Of a stretch of DNA of 64,000 nucleotides, positions 55,133 to 64,000 are shown piece after piece. The DNA comes from Lumbricus terrestris (Eukaryota > Annelida > Clitellata > Crassiclitellata > Lumbricidae): contig OX457042.1 of assembly GCA_949752735.1 (NCBI GenBank), positions 59,751,211-59,815,210 on the forward strand, in the 5' to 3' direction. Position 1 is the stretch's first letter, and the number at the start of each line of letters is the position of its first letter. A model generated the notes under the pieces. That model was not told where the DNA came from and made no database searches. It saw only the letters and a list, made by a program, of their open reading frames with translations. Made by a program: the position numbers and the translations under genes.

Positions 55133-55580
55133 TGTTGGGTTCACTTGCTCTAGTCTAGAAGATGATGAGTAATACTCAGGTCCGTAATGTAAAATAACAT
55201 CGATTTATTCAATAACAGAGCAGTCTGACAAGAAGTAGGTTAACGTTACCCAAAGCTGACATGAAGTACGACCGATACAGCTGATTCGACAGAGCTGACG
55301 TGAAGACACACCAGGCTAACGGAGCCCAAAGGAAGACGGATGTAGGCCAGTTCACCAACGGGGTGGGACGGCAATCGAAGAAGACAAACGTCGTAGAACA
55401 CGAACCACACGCCACGCTCAACAGGAGTCGAACACACACCACAGAGTAGACCCACGACAAGAAGCAAGCCCCCACAGTGGTAGCCCTTTAAATAGGCCCT
55501 GCCCTTCCCTCAACTCCCACATAGTCAAGGAGAGTCCAAGTAAGGAAGCCCAGAGGGGTAATAGGTAGCTAACACTCACA
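55133..55580 (-). repeat. LTR-1, 5' LTR
   Basis: Same 448 bp as 49655-50102 by eye. It would hold the promoter of the element, reading leftward. Confidence 0.93.
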
Positions 55581-55706
55581 GTATGTATGAATCTATGTAT
55601 GTATATATGTATGTATTTATGTATGCATGTATGTATGTATGTGTGTATGAGTGTGTATATATATGTATGTATGTATGAATGTATGAATGTATGTAGGTAT
55701 GTATGT
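55581..55706 (+). repeat. (ATGT)n array between LTR-1 and LTR-3
   Basis: Degenerate (ATGT)n with ATTT, GTGT and GAGT variants. It is less regular than the array on the other side of the LTR element. Confidence 0.93.
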
Positions 55707-56175
55707 TGTTGAGATTGAGTCTCTATGGCCCTTCTTGCCTACCTTACTTTATCTGACTTGGGGGCACGTGCATGAGTCGGAGGATTGACTTCTTAGTGAA
55801 CCTGTGCTTGCCTATAAATGGAGCTAGGTGTAAGGCGGGAGAAGGCATTTTGCGTTCAGGTGTGTGCCTTGGTGGACGACTCCTGTTGAGCGTGTTCACG
55901 CTTTGGTGTTCCCTCTCTGTCATGAGAGTTGACCGTGGTGTCTTTTCCGACGTTCGTGTCTTCACCCTGTTGGTGGGTTCGTGTTTGCTGTACTGCATTT
56001 CGACGTCGTTCGGGCTCCGTTAGCCTCTTCGAACTACATCGCTTCTGAGAACGGTAATTTCTGTAAGCTTACATATCGCTGTAAATAGTCTGCTACTGAA
56101 TAAATCGATGTTATTTTTACTAAATTGGGACCTTACTTTGTAGTCATACCTCTAGACTTTCCCCGAGCCCTAACA
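55707..56175 (+). mobile_element. LTR-3, solo LTR
   Basis: 469 bp, TGTTGAG...CCCTAACA, flanked by ATGT at 55703-55706 and 56176-56179 within the repeat. Orientation opposite to LTR-1 and LTR-2: CCTATAAATGG (TATA-like, 55811) and GAATAAATCGATGTTATT (polyadenylation signal, 56099) read on plus. Related to LTR-2 (GGTCCCAATTTAGTAAAAATAA on minus). No internal sequence, so probably the product of LTR-LTR recombination. Confidence 0.85.
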
Positions 56176-57006
56176 ATGTATGTATTTGTGTATGTATGTA
56201 TGTATGTATGTATGAATGTATGTATGCATGCATGGATCTATGTATGTATATATGTATGCATGTATGTATGCATGTATGCATGTAGGTATGTATGTATGTA
56301 TGTGTGGATCTATGTATGTATATATGTATGCATGTATGTATGTATGTATGTGTGTGTGAGTGTGTATATATATATGTATGTATGTATGTAGGCCTATGTA
56401 TGTATGTATGTATGTATGTATGTATGTATGTATGTGTGGATCTATGTATGTATATATGTATGCATGTATGTATGTATGTGTGTGTGAGTGTGTATATATA
56501 TGTATGTATGTATGTAGGCCTATGTATGTATGTATGTATGTATGTATGTATGTATGTATGTATGTATGTATGTATGTATGTATGTATGTATGTATGTATG
56601 TATGTATGTATGTATGTATGTATGTATGTACGTACGTACGTACGTACGTACGTACGTACGTACGTACGTACGAATGTATGTATGTATGTATGTATGTATG
56701 TATGTATGTATGTATGTATGTATGTATGTATGTATGTATGTTTGTTTGTATGTATGTATGTATGTATGTATGTATGTATGTATGTATGTATGTATGTATG
56801 TATGTATTTATGTATGTATGTATGTATGTATGTATGTATGTATGTATGTTTGTTTGTATGTATGTATGTATGTATGTATGTATGTATGTATGTATGTATG
56901 TATGTATGTATGTATGTATGTATGTATGTATGTATGTATGTATGTATGTATGTATGTATGTATGTATGTATGTATGTATGTATGTATGCATGTATGCATG
57001 TATGTA
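56176..57006 (+). repeat. (ATGT)n array with an (ACGT)n core
   Basis: About 830 bp. Higher-order blocks with GGATCTATG, TGTGTGAGTG and TAGGCCTATG appear at 56225-56520. At 56630-56672 the unit changes to perfect TACG repeats, a self-complementary CpG-rich run, then returns to (ATGT)n. TTTGTTTG variants occur at 56740 and 56850, about 110 bp apart. Confidence 0.97.
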
Positions 57007-57118
57007 CGCAGTGATTCCGTAAAGGTCTAAATTCTTGGAGTCATGAACGCATCACATCAAAAAGTTGGATCTATCCGACGACGGTCATTACTTTTTAAGC
57101 CAGGAACGATCATAAAAA

Positions 57119-57120
57119 CG

Positions 57121-57171
<51 letters not shown>

Positions 57172-57172
57172 C
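57119..57172 (+). repeat. (AT)n(AG)n compound microsatellite
   Basis: About 14 AT units followed by about 11 AG units. Confidence 0.97.
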
Positions 57173-57179
57173 CATTGTA

Positions 57180-57924
57180 AAATGTACATGTGAGCTATGT
57201 ACGTCACTCACTTACAAAGAAATGAAATATTCATAAATAGGTCATTGCATAAATTATTCACCACCAGTCAGTGTGTGTTCCTTTTGATTCAATGTATACG
57301 CAAATACGCAATGCATAAAATGAGACAGTGACACAAATACGGACCCCGCGGTATTTTTTATTGGAGTCCCATTAATTTATCTGTGCGTCCATCCACAACT
57401 TCGGTGCGTCCATGGACGCACAACCTTTATTTTTGTTCGTCCGGCGTCAAAATTTGTGCGTCCCGGACGCACGGACGCACACTAACGAAATAACGTAACA
57501 ATAAAATTCCCTACAATGCGTCATTTGAGAGTGACCAGAGGCTAAATCTGGCTCTAATCGTTCTCGAATGAAGCAATTGTTGACCTTGTTCATTTATATT
57601 CAACTCTTACAATCTGGTCATTCTTCAACCCTAACCTAGCCTACTGCAAACGATTAACGAGAGAGAATGCAAACATTCAGTCGCAACAGCGAAGAGGTGT
57701 TGTGTAATGATGCGCAAAATTCCTTTTCTAAAAATAGCCATCAACCAATTTACATATTACCTGAGTGTCGCCGCGATATCATTATTGTGTGTCTCGTGTT
57801 AAATCAGTAGCCATATTATGTTAAACATTCTTACGAAGTCAACGTTTTTAATCATATCAGAATCGTTCAGTAAAGCAAAAACTGTTGAATAAAGGTACAA
57901 CTGGAACTTTCACAAACGAACGCT
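57180..57924 (+). other. Spacer and upstream region of gene copy 3
   Basis: 57375-57485 holds inverted GTGCGTCC/GGACGCAC motifs (GTGCGTCCATGGACGCAC is a perfect palindrome). 57660-57924 is homologous to 6530-6733 upstream of copy 1 and is the likely promoter and 5' UTR of copy 3. Confidence 0.45.
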
Positions 57925-58023
57925 ATGGGCGCAACTGCAGGAAAATGCTTGCGAAAGAAAAACGAAAGTAATCGCAAACGCTGGTGTCACGTTTTTCGAT
58001 TTTCTTCAAGATGCAAAACAAAG
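57925..58023 (+). CDS. Gene copy 3, candidate first coding exon
   Basis: ATG and 33 codons (MGATAGKCLRKKNESNRKRW, then CHVFRFSSRCKTK) ending at the donor ACAAAG|GTTAGT in phase 0. The peptide is strongly basic, with no known domain; it might be a nuclear-localising or targeting segment. It aligns with 6734-6836 (AAGK, NES, FR.SS). The phase fits the F-box-like exon seen in copies 1 and 2. The remaining exons of copy 3 would lie beyond the transposon and gap and are not in the window. Confidence 0.45.
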
Positions 58024-58030
58024 GTTAGTG

Positions 58031-58128
58031 GGAAGAATTGTCCTGGGGGTAATTGTCCAGGGGTAATTGTCGGGGGTAATTGTCCGGGGGTAATTGCCCA
58101 GGGGGTAATTGCCCTAGAACCATTTGCA
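58031..58128 (+). repeat. Array of 13-15 bp words GGGGTAATTGTCC
   Basis: Six to seven copies of GGGGGTAATTG(T/C)CC just inside the first intron of copy 3. Inverted, each word begins GACAATTACCCC, echoing the GACAA start of the foldback end words. No inner GAAGCTGGAT units or second arm follow. Confidence 0.7.
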
Positions 58129-58341
58129 CAGTGAATCTGCGTAAACGTTTTTCAGCAGTTACAACATGTTTTTCCCCGTTTTGACTGTACATAAAACAGA
58201 CGTATTACTAGTTTTTATAGTTAAACATTGGACTTTTTTATATGTAAACTATTCTTGTCTATATAAATCATGTTTAAAACACACAGAATCTAATATTTTG
58301 CTTATGCGTGAGTACGCGTTTTGTGGAATCGACGGATACCC

Positions 58342-61299
58342 ATTAGGGTGGAGTGTCGGTCAATGCGAAAAAAAATATTTCAACTGAAACACTAGTAATA
58401 GGTGGCAAAAGTTGTCATTTGTTATACTGATTCATAATATGTAAGGGTTATTTGCATTATTTTTAAGTTTTGATGCTCCCCAGAGGGTTTGAATGTTCAC
58501 AAATATAGAATCGCATTTTGCAAAATCGTGCTTTGTATCATATTTGACACAATTAATTATGACCATCCATAACTACCAGTGCGATTATATTTAATCCACT
58601 CATACACACCAAGATATTAATGTATAATTAGCATTTGTAATGGTTCAACATTTCTTAATTTTTTTTTATCTGCATCTGAAAGTTGCAGAAAATGCAATTT
58701 TATAACACGGCAGAAAGAATTGAAATAGGCCCTACAAAGCCATTGACCTGCTAATGCTAGGGGTTTTTAAAAGCAATACTTATTGCTTTGACTGACAAAG
58801 TAGTGTTAGGCTGAAATTCTAACAGCAATTATAGTCAGCTTTTGTATTGAAATATGGCATTTTTTCACGTGATTCCAGCCGGACATGTATAAATCCGTCT
58901 CTTGACTTTGCACCGCAAACTGCAGAAGAAGCTTCCGTAACTAGTTTTACGCAACGTTCCACTGCCTGTGTGTGGCATGGATTCTTTGGAAAGTCGATCA
59001 CAGGGGCAGCACCAATGGCAACGAACATCTTAATGTCATTTTCTGAAATGTCTGTGGGAACAGGTGGTTCAGTAATTACAGTTTTTTGCCAGTCTGTGAG
59101 ATCAAAGTAGTCTTCCGCATTGAAATTCAAGTCTGGAACAATGAATTGCCGTACACCTTTACCTCCAGAATTCTGTGATCTTGCTTTCAATATGCGACGC
59201 AAGCCAAGCTCACGAATGTGTTTTCTGTGATCCGTGACCATGCACAACAGTATGTTTTCTGGATGTGCAAAGAAAGCATTACGAGATATGACTGGATCAA
59301 CGATGGCTTTGTGTTCCTGTGACAGATAACGTGACTTCATAATGGTGTGTAAAACGTGTTTTGCACCATCTTTGCAAGAGCAATTGATCTTTTTGGCAAA
59401 CCACATTGGATCATATACTTTGATGATGTAAGTCACAATGGTTGTCAAATTCACTGAAGGTTCCTTGGTTGAGACATAAAGTCGAAGAAACCGGTTAGCT
59501 GTTGTGAGCCATCTAGCATGAGATATTGCACCTGGATCTTTTCGTGACAACTCCATTGAACATTTACCTAGAATCACAGCCTGACACAATGTCGTACAGA
59601 TACCTTTGGTCAGTACTAAGATCCACATCATTTAATTCTGGCAATTCACCATCAATGGCTTGAAATACAGCTACGGGCAGTTTTTCACAAGATACCAGTT
59701 GCCTGCCTAATGGACCTGAAAATGCTCGTGGTCCAGATGTTGCCCCATCTATATACTTCAGGAGATGTCTTAAAGGCAACTCATTTGCATGAAGCTGGCA
59801 AACCAGCCACTGCAGCGGTTTCTCTAGTTCTTGCTCGAGCAACCGTATTGTACCGCCAATTCTCCCAGTATTAGCATTTGTTCCATCACAACCAATGGCT
59901 ACTAGTTTATCCAAAGATTTGTATCTGTCTTTCAAGAAGGTGATTATGCTGAGTTTCGCATCTTTTGCTGTTCCTGATAAGGGAGCAACATGTCCGATAC
60001 ACTTAGATCCGGGTTCCTCAACCAACGACAAATGTTCTTCCATTATCTTCCTTTTGTACCACCGAGAACCATGTTTCATTATTGTTATTGTGCTGTCCTT
60101 TCTTCCATCAAAATACAAACTTCGTACAACGCCATCGAGATCGGTTTTTTGGATTGATTGTCGTTTGGCTTGACGTGCTCTTCTAACTTTGCTGCGATCG
60201 ATAACACTTGATGTTTCTTCTTAATTGTGTTATTACACCGAAATCTTGCAAGACTGCTGATGCGATAGCTGCAGCAGCTCTATCGGAGACTTGGTGACGA
60301 TCGCAAGCTCTTGCAAGTGTCGGAAGATGTACTTTCAACCTTTTTTTCTTCGGTTTCAGACTATTAGGTGTTTGATTTGATTTTCTATTATGGTTGCCTC
60401 GGACTTCGCTTAGGCCTAACGGAATATCATCATCTGAATCTGATATTGTGATGTGCTTATCTTTCAGTTCTGATAATGTTATGTTATCATCAGCCTCTGG
60501 ATCCGATTCAGGTTGAGAATCGCAGTTTTGCTTGGTGGCTTCACAACTATCGGCAAACATGATATGCCTCTCTGCTCGTTCCTTTTCTGCCCTTTTTCGC
60601 TTCAGATTTCTGTTTATCTTCTTTGTTGTAGCAATGTCAACTCTGCCAATGAACATTATTCTTAAATTCCGCTGATCATTGAGAAAAATCTGCTCACCAG
60701 CAGGAACCTTACGGAGCTTGTCGCATTTGCAAAGGTCGAATTTGCACTTGCATGCCGCAATGTCAAACAAACTGGTTTTCCCTTCTTCTCTAAAACGATT
60801 TAGCTTCTCCGTGTATTTTCCATCTTGCTGTCGTCCTTTGAAAGGTTTCAGAAGTTTCATATATTTCCCTCGATACCGGCATAGAAGTTGCAGCACTCGT
60901 TTACGCGATACAATTGGAATTGATGCTCGGTGCCAGATTTCTTCTATTTTTTCACAAACTGTTTTTTTCTCGTTATTCATAGATTTGAAGTTTTAAAAGT
61001 TTGGCTCCTACCATTATGAACTATACATTTTCAGAAACTACATGAAAAAGACTTCAAAAATTCAAATTCTGAAGTTTGAGAGATTTGCCAAATCTTTGGT
61101 TGCCCCCTTCAAATATGTGACCAAACACCAATTTTCATGTCCGCTAAAAAGTGGTCCTGAACTTCAAAGCGTTTGGGGAGCATCAAAACCAAGAACAATA
61201 TCATTTAAAAATTTTCACACCACTACTGATATCCAATGTCAAGTTTCTCAACCTATTACTTGTGGAAATTTTAAAAAAAATTGACGCTCCAGCCTAATA
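58342..61299 (-). mobile_element. DNA element with long diverged TIRs and a broken transposase-like gene
   Basis: Left ATTAGGGTGGAGTGTC and inverted right ATTAGGCTGGAGCGTC. Further inverted matches: TAGTAATAGGT / AAGTAATAGGT and TTTTGATGCTCCCCA (58468-58482; inverse at 61184-61198), so the TIRs extend about 150 bp. The gap starts one base after the right end, so the target duplication cannot be read. It sits downstream of the copy 3 first exon. Confidence 0.75.
58819..60980 (-). pseudogene. RNase H-like, hAT-reminiscent transposase candidate of an uncharacterised family
   Basis: Three minus frames in order: 60980-60183, 60118-59564 and 59631-58819, joined by shifts near 60200 and 59600. The N-terminus has a Cys-rich CKCKFDLCKCDKLRKVP (probable zinc site), followed by a basic and acidic linker. 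The middle reads LVAIGCDGTNANTGRIGG and LQWLVCQLHANELPLRHLL; then SHARWLTTANRFLRLY and a C-terminus CHTQAVERCVKLVTEASSAV CGAKSRDGFI. CDG.....G and RW.....R are placed as in hAT RNase H-fold transposases, but no hATC is seen. I recall similar uncharacterised proteins in cnidarians and aphids. TIRs around it support a transposase role. Confidence 0.6.
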
Positions 61300-61300
61300 C

Positions 61301-61500
61301 NNNNNNNNNNNNNNNNNNNNNNNNNNNNNNNNNNNNNNNNNNNNNNNNNNNNNNNNNNNNNNNNNNNNNNNNNNNNNNNNNNNNNNNNNNNNNNNNNNNN
61401 NNNNNNNNNNNNNNNNNNNNNNNNNNNNNNNNNNNNNNNNNNNNNNNNNNNNNNNNNNNNNNNNNNNNNNNNNNNNNNNNNNNNNNNNNNNNNNNNNNNN
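61301..61500. other. Assembly gap
   Basis: 200 N. Real length is unknown. It begins right after the TIR element's end, so the join may hide its flank or a repeat. Confidence 0.99.
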
Positions 61501-61936
61501 CGATGTAGCTAAGCGAGTCAGTTCAAAGGGGAGCCGCTCGATCGCGTCAAATGTTCCCACGTTCTCGGTCTTAGCCGAGCTTGATAGGACGGAAGGTAGG
61601 AAGGAGCCGTACATCTAGCCGGGCAAGCGATTGTCACGAAAGATACATGGTTAGGTATATTGAGACGGGCAGGAGAAGGACAGGCCAATACGTTATTGTC
61701 TCTTCAAACACAGGCGGTCACGACGTGGGCGATCTTCACACAAATGCCAGGTGACGCTTCGAGTGAGGGGTCATGCACGTGTGACAGCTGTAGTCCACCT
61801 GTGTGCTGTTCTTCCCGCGTAGGAGTGACGTCACAGGACGCCGCTCGAACTGTACGATTTAACTATGAGCAGACGTGAAGAGAGCGTAGTTGCCGTCCGA
61901 ACTTCAAGGCGAGAAGACGTGTCGCTCTTAGTTCTA
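61501..61936. other. No gene recognised
   Basis: GC-richer sequence than its surroundings. The 72-codon frame at 61660-61878 lacks any recognisable feature. Confidence 0.5.
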
Positions 61937-62475
61937 GGACAAAATGGTACGGACAAAATGGTACGGACAAAATGGTACGGACAAAACGGTATGTTTAAAT
62001 TGAAGCTGGATGAGGGTATTTTATTGCTGAAATAGAGCGTGGATGGCTTTTTTGTTGCTGAAGTAGAGCTCTAGTGAAGAAAAAAGCTTGAAAAAAGGAG
62101 ACTGGATTGGCGAAAAAATGCTTCAGAAATGGAAGTTGAATTGGTGTCTTTCGTTCATGTGTTTCATGATGTATCCAGCTTCAATTTCAGCCATAGGATT
62201 CCTTTAATCAACCTCCATTTGTAATGCATCTTTCACTAATCCAGCTTCTATTTAAGCTATGAAAATACCCTGATAGCCTACAGCTTCTATATTTAAAGCG
62301 TGATTTTCATCAATCCAACTTCCATTACATATATAAAAATATTCATGCAGAGTCTTCATCTAGCTTCCATTACACGTGCGTCTTTTCATCAATATATATA
62401 TAAAAATTCACTAATCCAGCTTTCATTTCATCCATACCATTTTGTCCGTTCCATTTTGGCCGTACCATTTTGTCC
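61937..62475. mobile_element. Foldback element FB-4 (different end word)
   Basis: Left array of four GGACAAAATGGTAC words (61937-61990); right inverted array with CCATACCATTTTGTCC, CGTTCCATTTTGGCC and CGTACCATTTTGTCC. Inner units AAATTGAAGCTGGATGAGGG, GAAATGGAAG and inverted ATCCAGCTTCAATTTC. 539 bp. No target duplication was found at the array borders, so the true ends may lie slightly outside. Confidence 0.75.
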
Positions 62476-63424
62476 GGTCACATTCGCGGTTGATAAAAGT
62501 GTCTGAGTCCGATGCTTGAGTATTAGTGAAACGAGGCCAGGATACAAGCGTTCGTTTGCGCTACGGTCGTGTTGAGCCGTTGATCGGTTCTGAATTAAAC
62601 AGGAATCTGCTTGGTAGCCTAATTCATTCGACATGGAGTCGATTAAGATTCTGATCTAAGCCGATATAAAATAAGCTTACGCATTGATGTGAGTTCTGTT
62701 CTGTGCTTATTGGCGTCGGCCATCTGCTGGAAATATCGTGTGGGGCCTTCGTTCTTCTTTCACGTGGAGTGAATATTCATAATCGTCCAGAAATATATTG
62801 TGAGGCGGTTCTTTTCTTAAATCGGCCTAAGTGGTGTCAACCTCTATAGTCGCGCTTGATTGTCGTCGGAATTAGCCAATCGCTTCCGGGCTGTTTTTCG
62901 TCCGTGCGATTCCATGATATATATTAAGACTTTACAAATCGTCACGCTACCCTCCGCAGGAGCTACACAAATTTGAGGTATACTCTCAAGCTAAACTTAA
63001 AGGCGATCGGTCAAAGATTTAATTTGGACTACAAAATAAATTGGACGCGGGGAGCGAGGGAAACAATCTCTTCAACCAGACATGATATCACTTCTGTGAA
63101 ATGCAGTGTTATGAAAGCGTTGACACGCTTGGAAAAATTATGTGGATAACCCTCAAACATCATAATGATATTCTGAAATATTTCTGAAATATTGAGGGGA
63201 TATAAGGATTTCCGACTCCAACCACGCACTTTGGGGTACCGTGCCCTGGCCTCGATGACTCCGCCCATAAGTGTTGCTGCTAATTGAACACCTCATTTCC
63301 CAATGTAGTTGCATGGGACTACCGGCGTAGCCGGCTGGTGGGTAGCACGTGGTGCACATAACTTCATCACGGGTAATATTTGATGTGTATTCTTTTTGGA
63401 TGAGCACTCAACGCTATGATAATA
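62476..63424. other. No gene recognised
   Basis: Unique sequence with several short frames, none convincing. Confidence 0.5.
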
Positions 63425-63575
63425 CAGTTGATTAGGTTGCCGTTTCTCACTGTCTATTTTTTATTACGAATAATTACGCAGTGGTGGAGATTTCCCGCTC
63501 TTTGCTTTGAGGGAGGGGCTGAGCCACATTTGTGGGTCCAAGCCCCTAAACCACTGGCGCAGCCACTGTGTATGA
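63425..63575 (+). mobile_element. Fragment of the CAGTGGCG palindromic family
   Basis: GTTGATTAGGTTGCC...TTGCTTTGAGGGAGGGGCTGAGCCACA...CACTGGCGCAGCCACTG parallels 3111-3250 (TTTTTGCTTCGGGGGGCTGAGCCGCA...ACACTGGCGC) and the inverted arm 4478-4620. One-sided. Confidence 0.6.
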
Positions 63576-64000
63576 AACAGCAACATGCTTGTAATAAACA
63601 GCTTTGTTCTGTCACCTTAAATGCTCTTGTTCTGGCACATACGATGATCGCACGGTTGTCCGCCAAACATAACCACTGCATAGATGCAATATACTACCTC
63701 TAATTACATTTTAAATGTCTTTCATTATACTGCTGCATAAATGACACTGACAATATAACTTGCTGAATCAATATAGACATTTTGTCCATTTCACTTTTTA
63801 TGATTAAGGAACATGTATCTTGTAAAAACGTTTTTCTATTTCCGGAAAAGTTTTGGTTTTTGCGCATGCGAGGTTTGTGATGCTGACCATCGGTTTGCCA
63901 AACAGTTAATTTTTCTCATAGATTTTTAAGCATGCATATTACATAGTAAGATGAGAATCCACAAGTTTTCAGAGTGCAATACCTACTACTTAGCACTGCT
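63576..64000. other. No gene recognised
   Basis: AT-rich; nothing identified to the window end. Confidence 0.5.

Larger units (their letters stand above)
49655..55580 (-). mobile_element. Gmr1-like Ty3/gypsy LTR retrotransposon, internally deleted
   Basis: 5926 bp with two 448 bp LTRs that read identically (49655-50102, 55133-55580). It is transcribed on minus. Gag, zinc knuckle, protease and the start of integrase are present; the rest of integrase, reverse transcriptase and RNase H are missing. Protease followed directly by the integrase zinc region, without RT between, is the order of the Gmr1 group. Identical LTRs suggest a recent insertion, so a deleted copy was probably moved in trans. 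Confidence 0.85.

Overview
The window reads as nuclear DNA of a marine invertebrate, most plausibly a deuterostome (echinoderm, hemichordate or cephalochordate). The reasons are split genes with GT-AG introns, death-fold immune exons in multiple copies, Gmr1-type Ty3/gypsy, ISL2EU, hAT, Tc1/mariner and CR1/L2-like elements, tRNA-derived SINEs, and foldback elements resembling the sea urchin TU family. No species is assigned. It is an accessory, transposon-saturated region with one assembly gap (61301-61500).

Layout. 1-6.5 kb: a microsatellite, then a large palindromic element with a second palindrome nested in it. 6.5-21.2 kb: copy 1 of a segmentally duplicated gene. Its short first exon, an F-box-like exon, a CARD exon and a TRADD-N-like last exon can be found, but it is broken by foldback insertions, a 5.2 kb ISL2EU element inside the CARD exon, and a frameshift. 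21.4-26.5 kb: a 5.1 kb element with terminal inverted repeats (TIRs) and a 7 bp target-site duplication (TSD). 26.5-36.8 kb: copy 2 of the gene, with intact F-box-like, CARD and TRADD-N-like exons in compatible phases. Its intron holds a mariner whose transposase was split by a hAT element. 37.6-38.4 kb: a beta-propeller exon. 38.4-45.7 kb: gene-poor, with a MITE (short non-autonomous DNA transposon), a G-rich satellite, a broken secreted-peptide gene and another foldback element. 45.7-57 kb: (ATGT)n arrays alternating with a CR1/L2-like LINE and three related LTR units, one of them a 5.9 kb Gmr1-like element with identical LTRs. 57.7-58.0 kb: first exon of a third gene copy. 58.3-61.3 kb: a TIR element carrying a broken RNase H-like, hAT-reminiscent transposase candidate. 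61.9-62.5 kb: another foldback element.

Two systems stand out. First, the duplicated gene can be assembled on paper as short basic N-terminus, F-box-like, CARD, TRADD-N-like: a possible ubiquitin-linked death-fold adaptor. Its paralogues act as empty-site controls that date and verify several insertions. Second, at least four foldback elements share one design: terminal arrays of 14-15 bp words beginning GACAA, inner arrays of about 35 bp units containing GAAGCTGGAT, inverted symmetry, and 9 bp TSDs in three cases. The end word differs from element to element.

The mobile elements are also linked. The main SINE family carries the 3' end of the LINE family present here, and both end in simple repeats of the (ATGT)n or (GAAT)n type. 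The LTR units all sit in (ATGT)n arrays, so LINE/SINE tails may have supplied the arrays in which LTR elements later landed.
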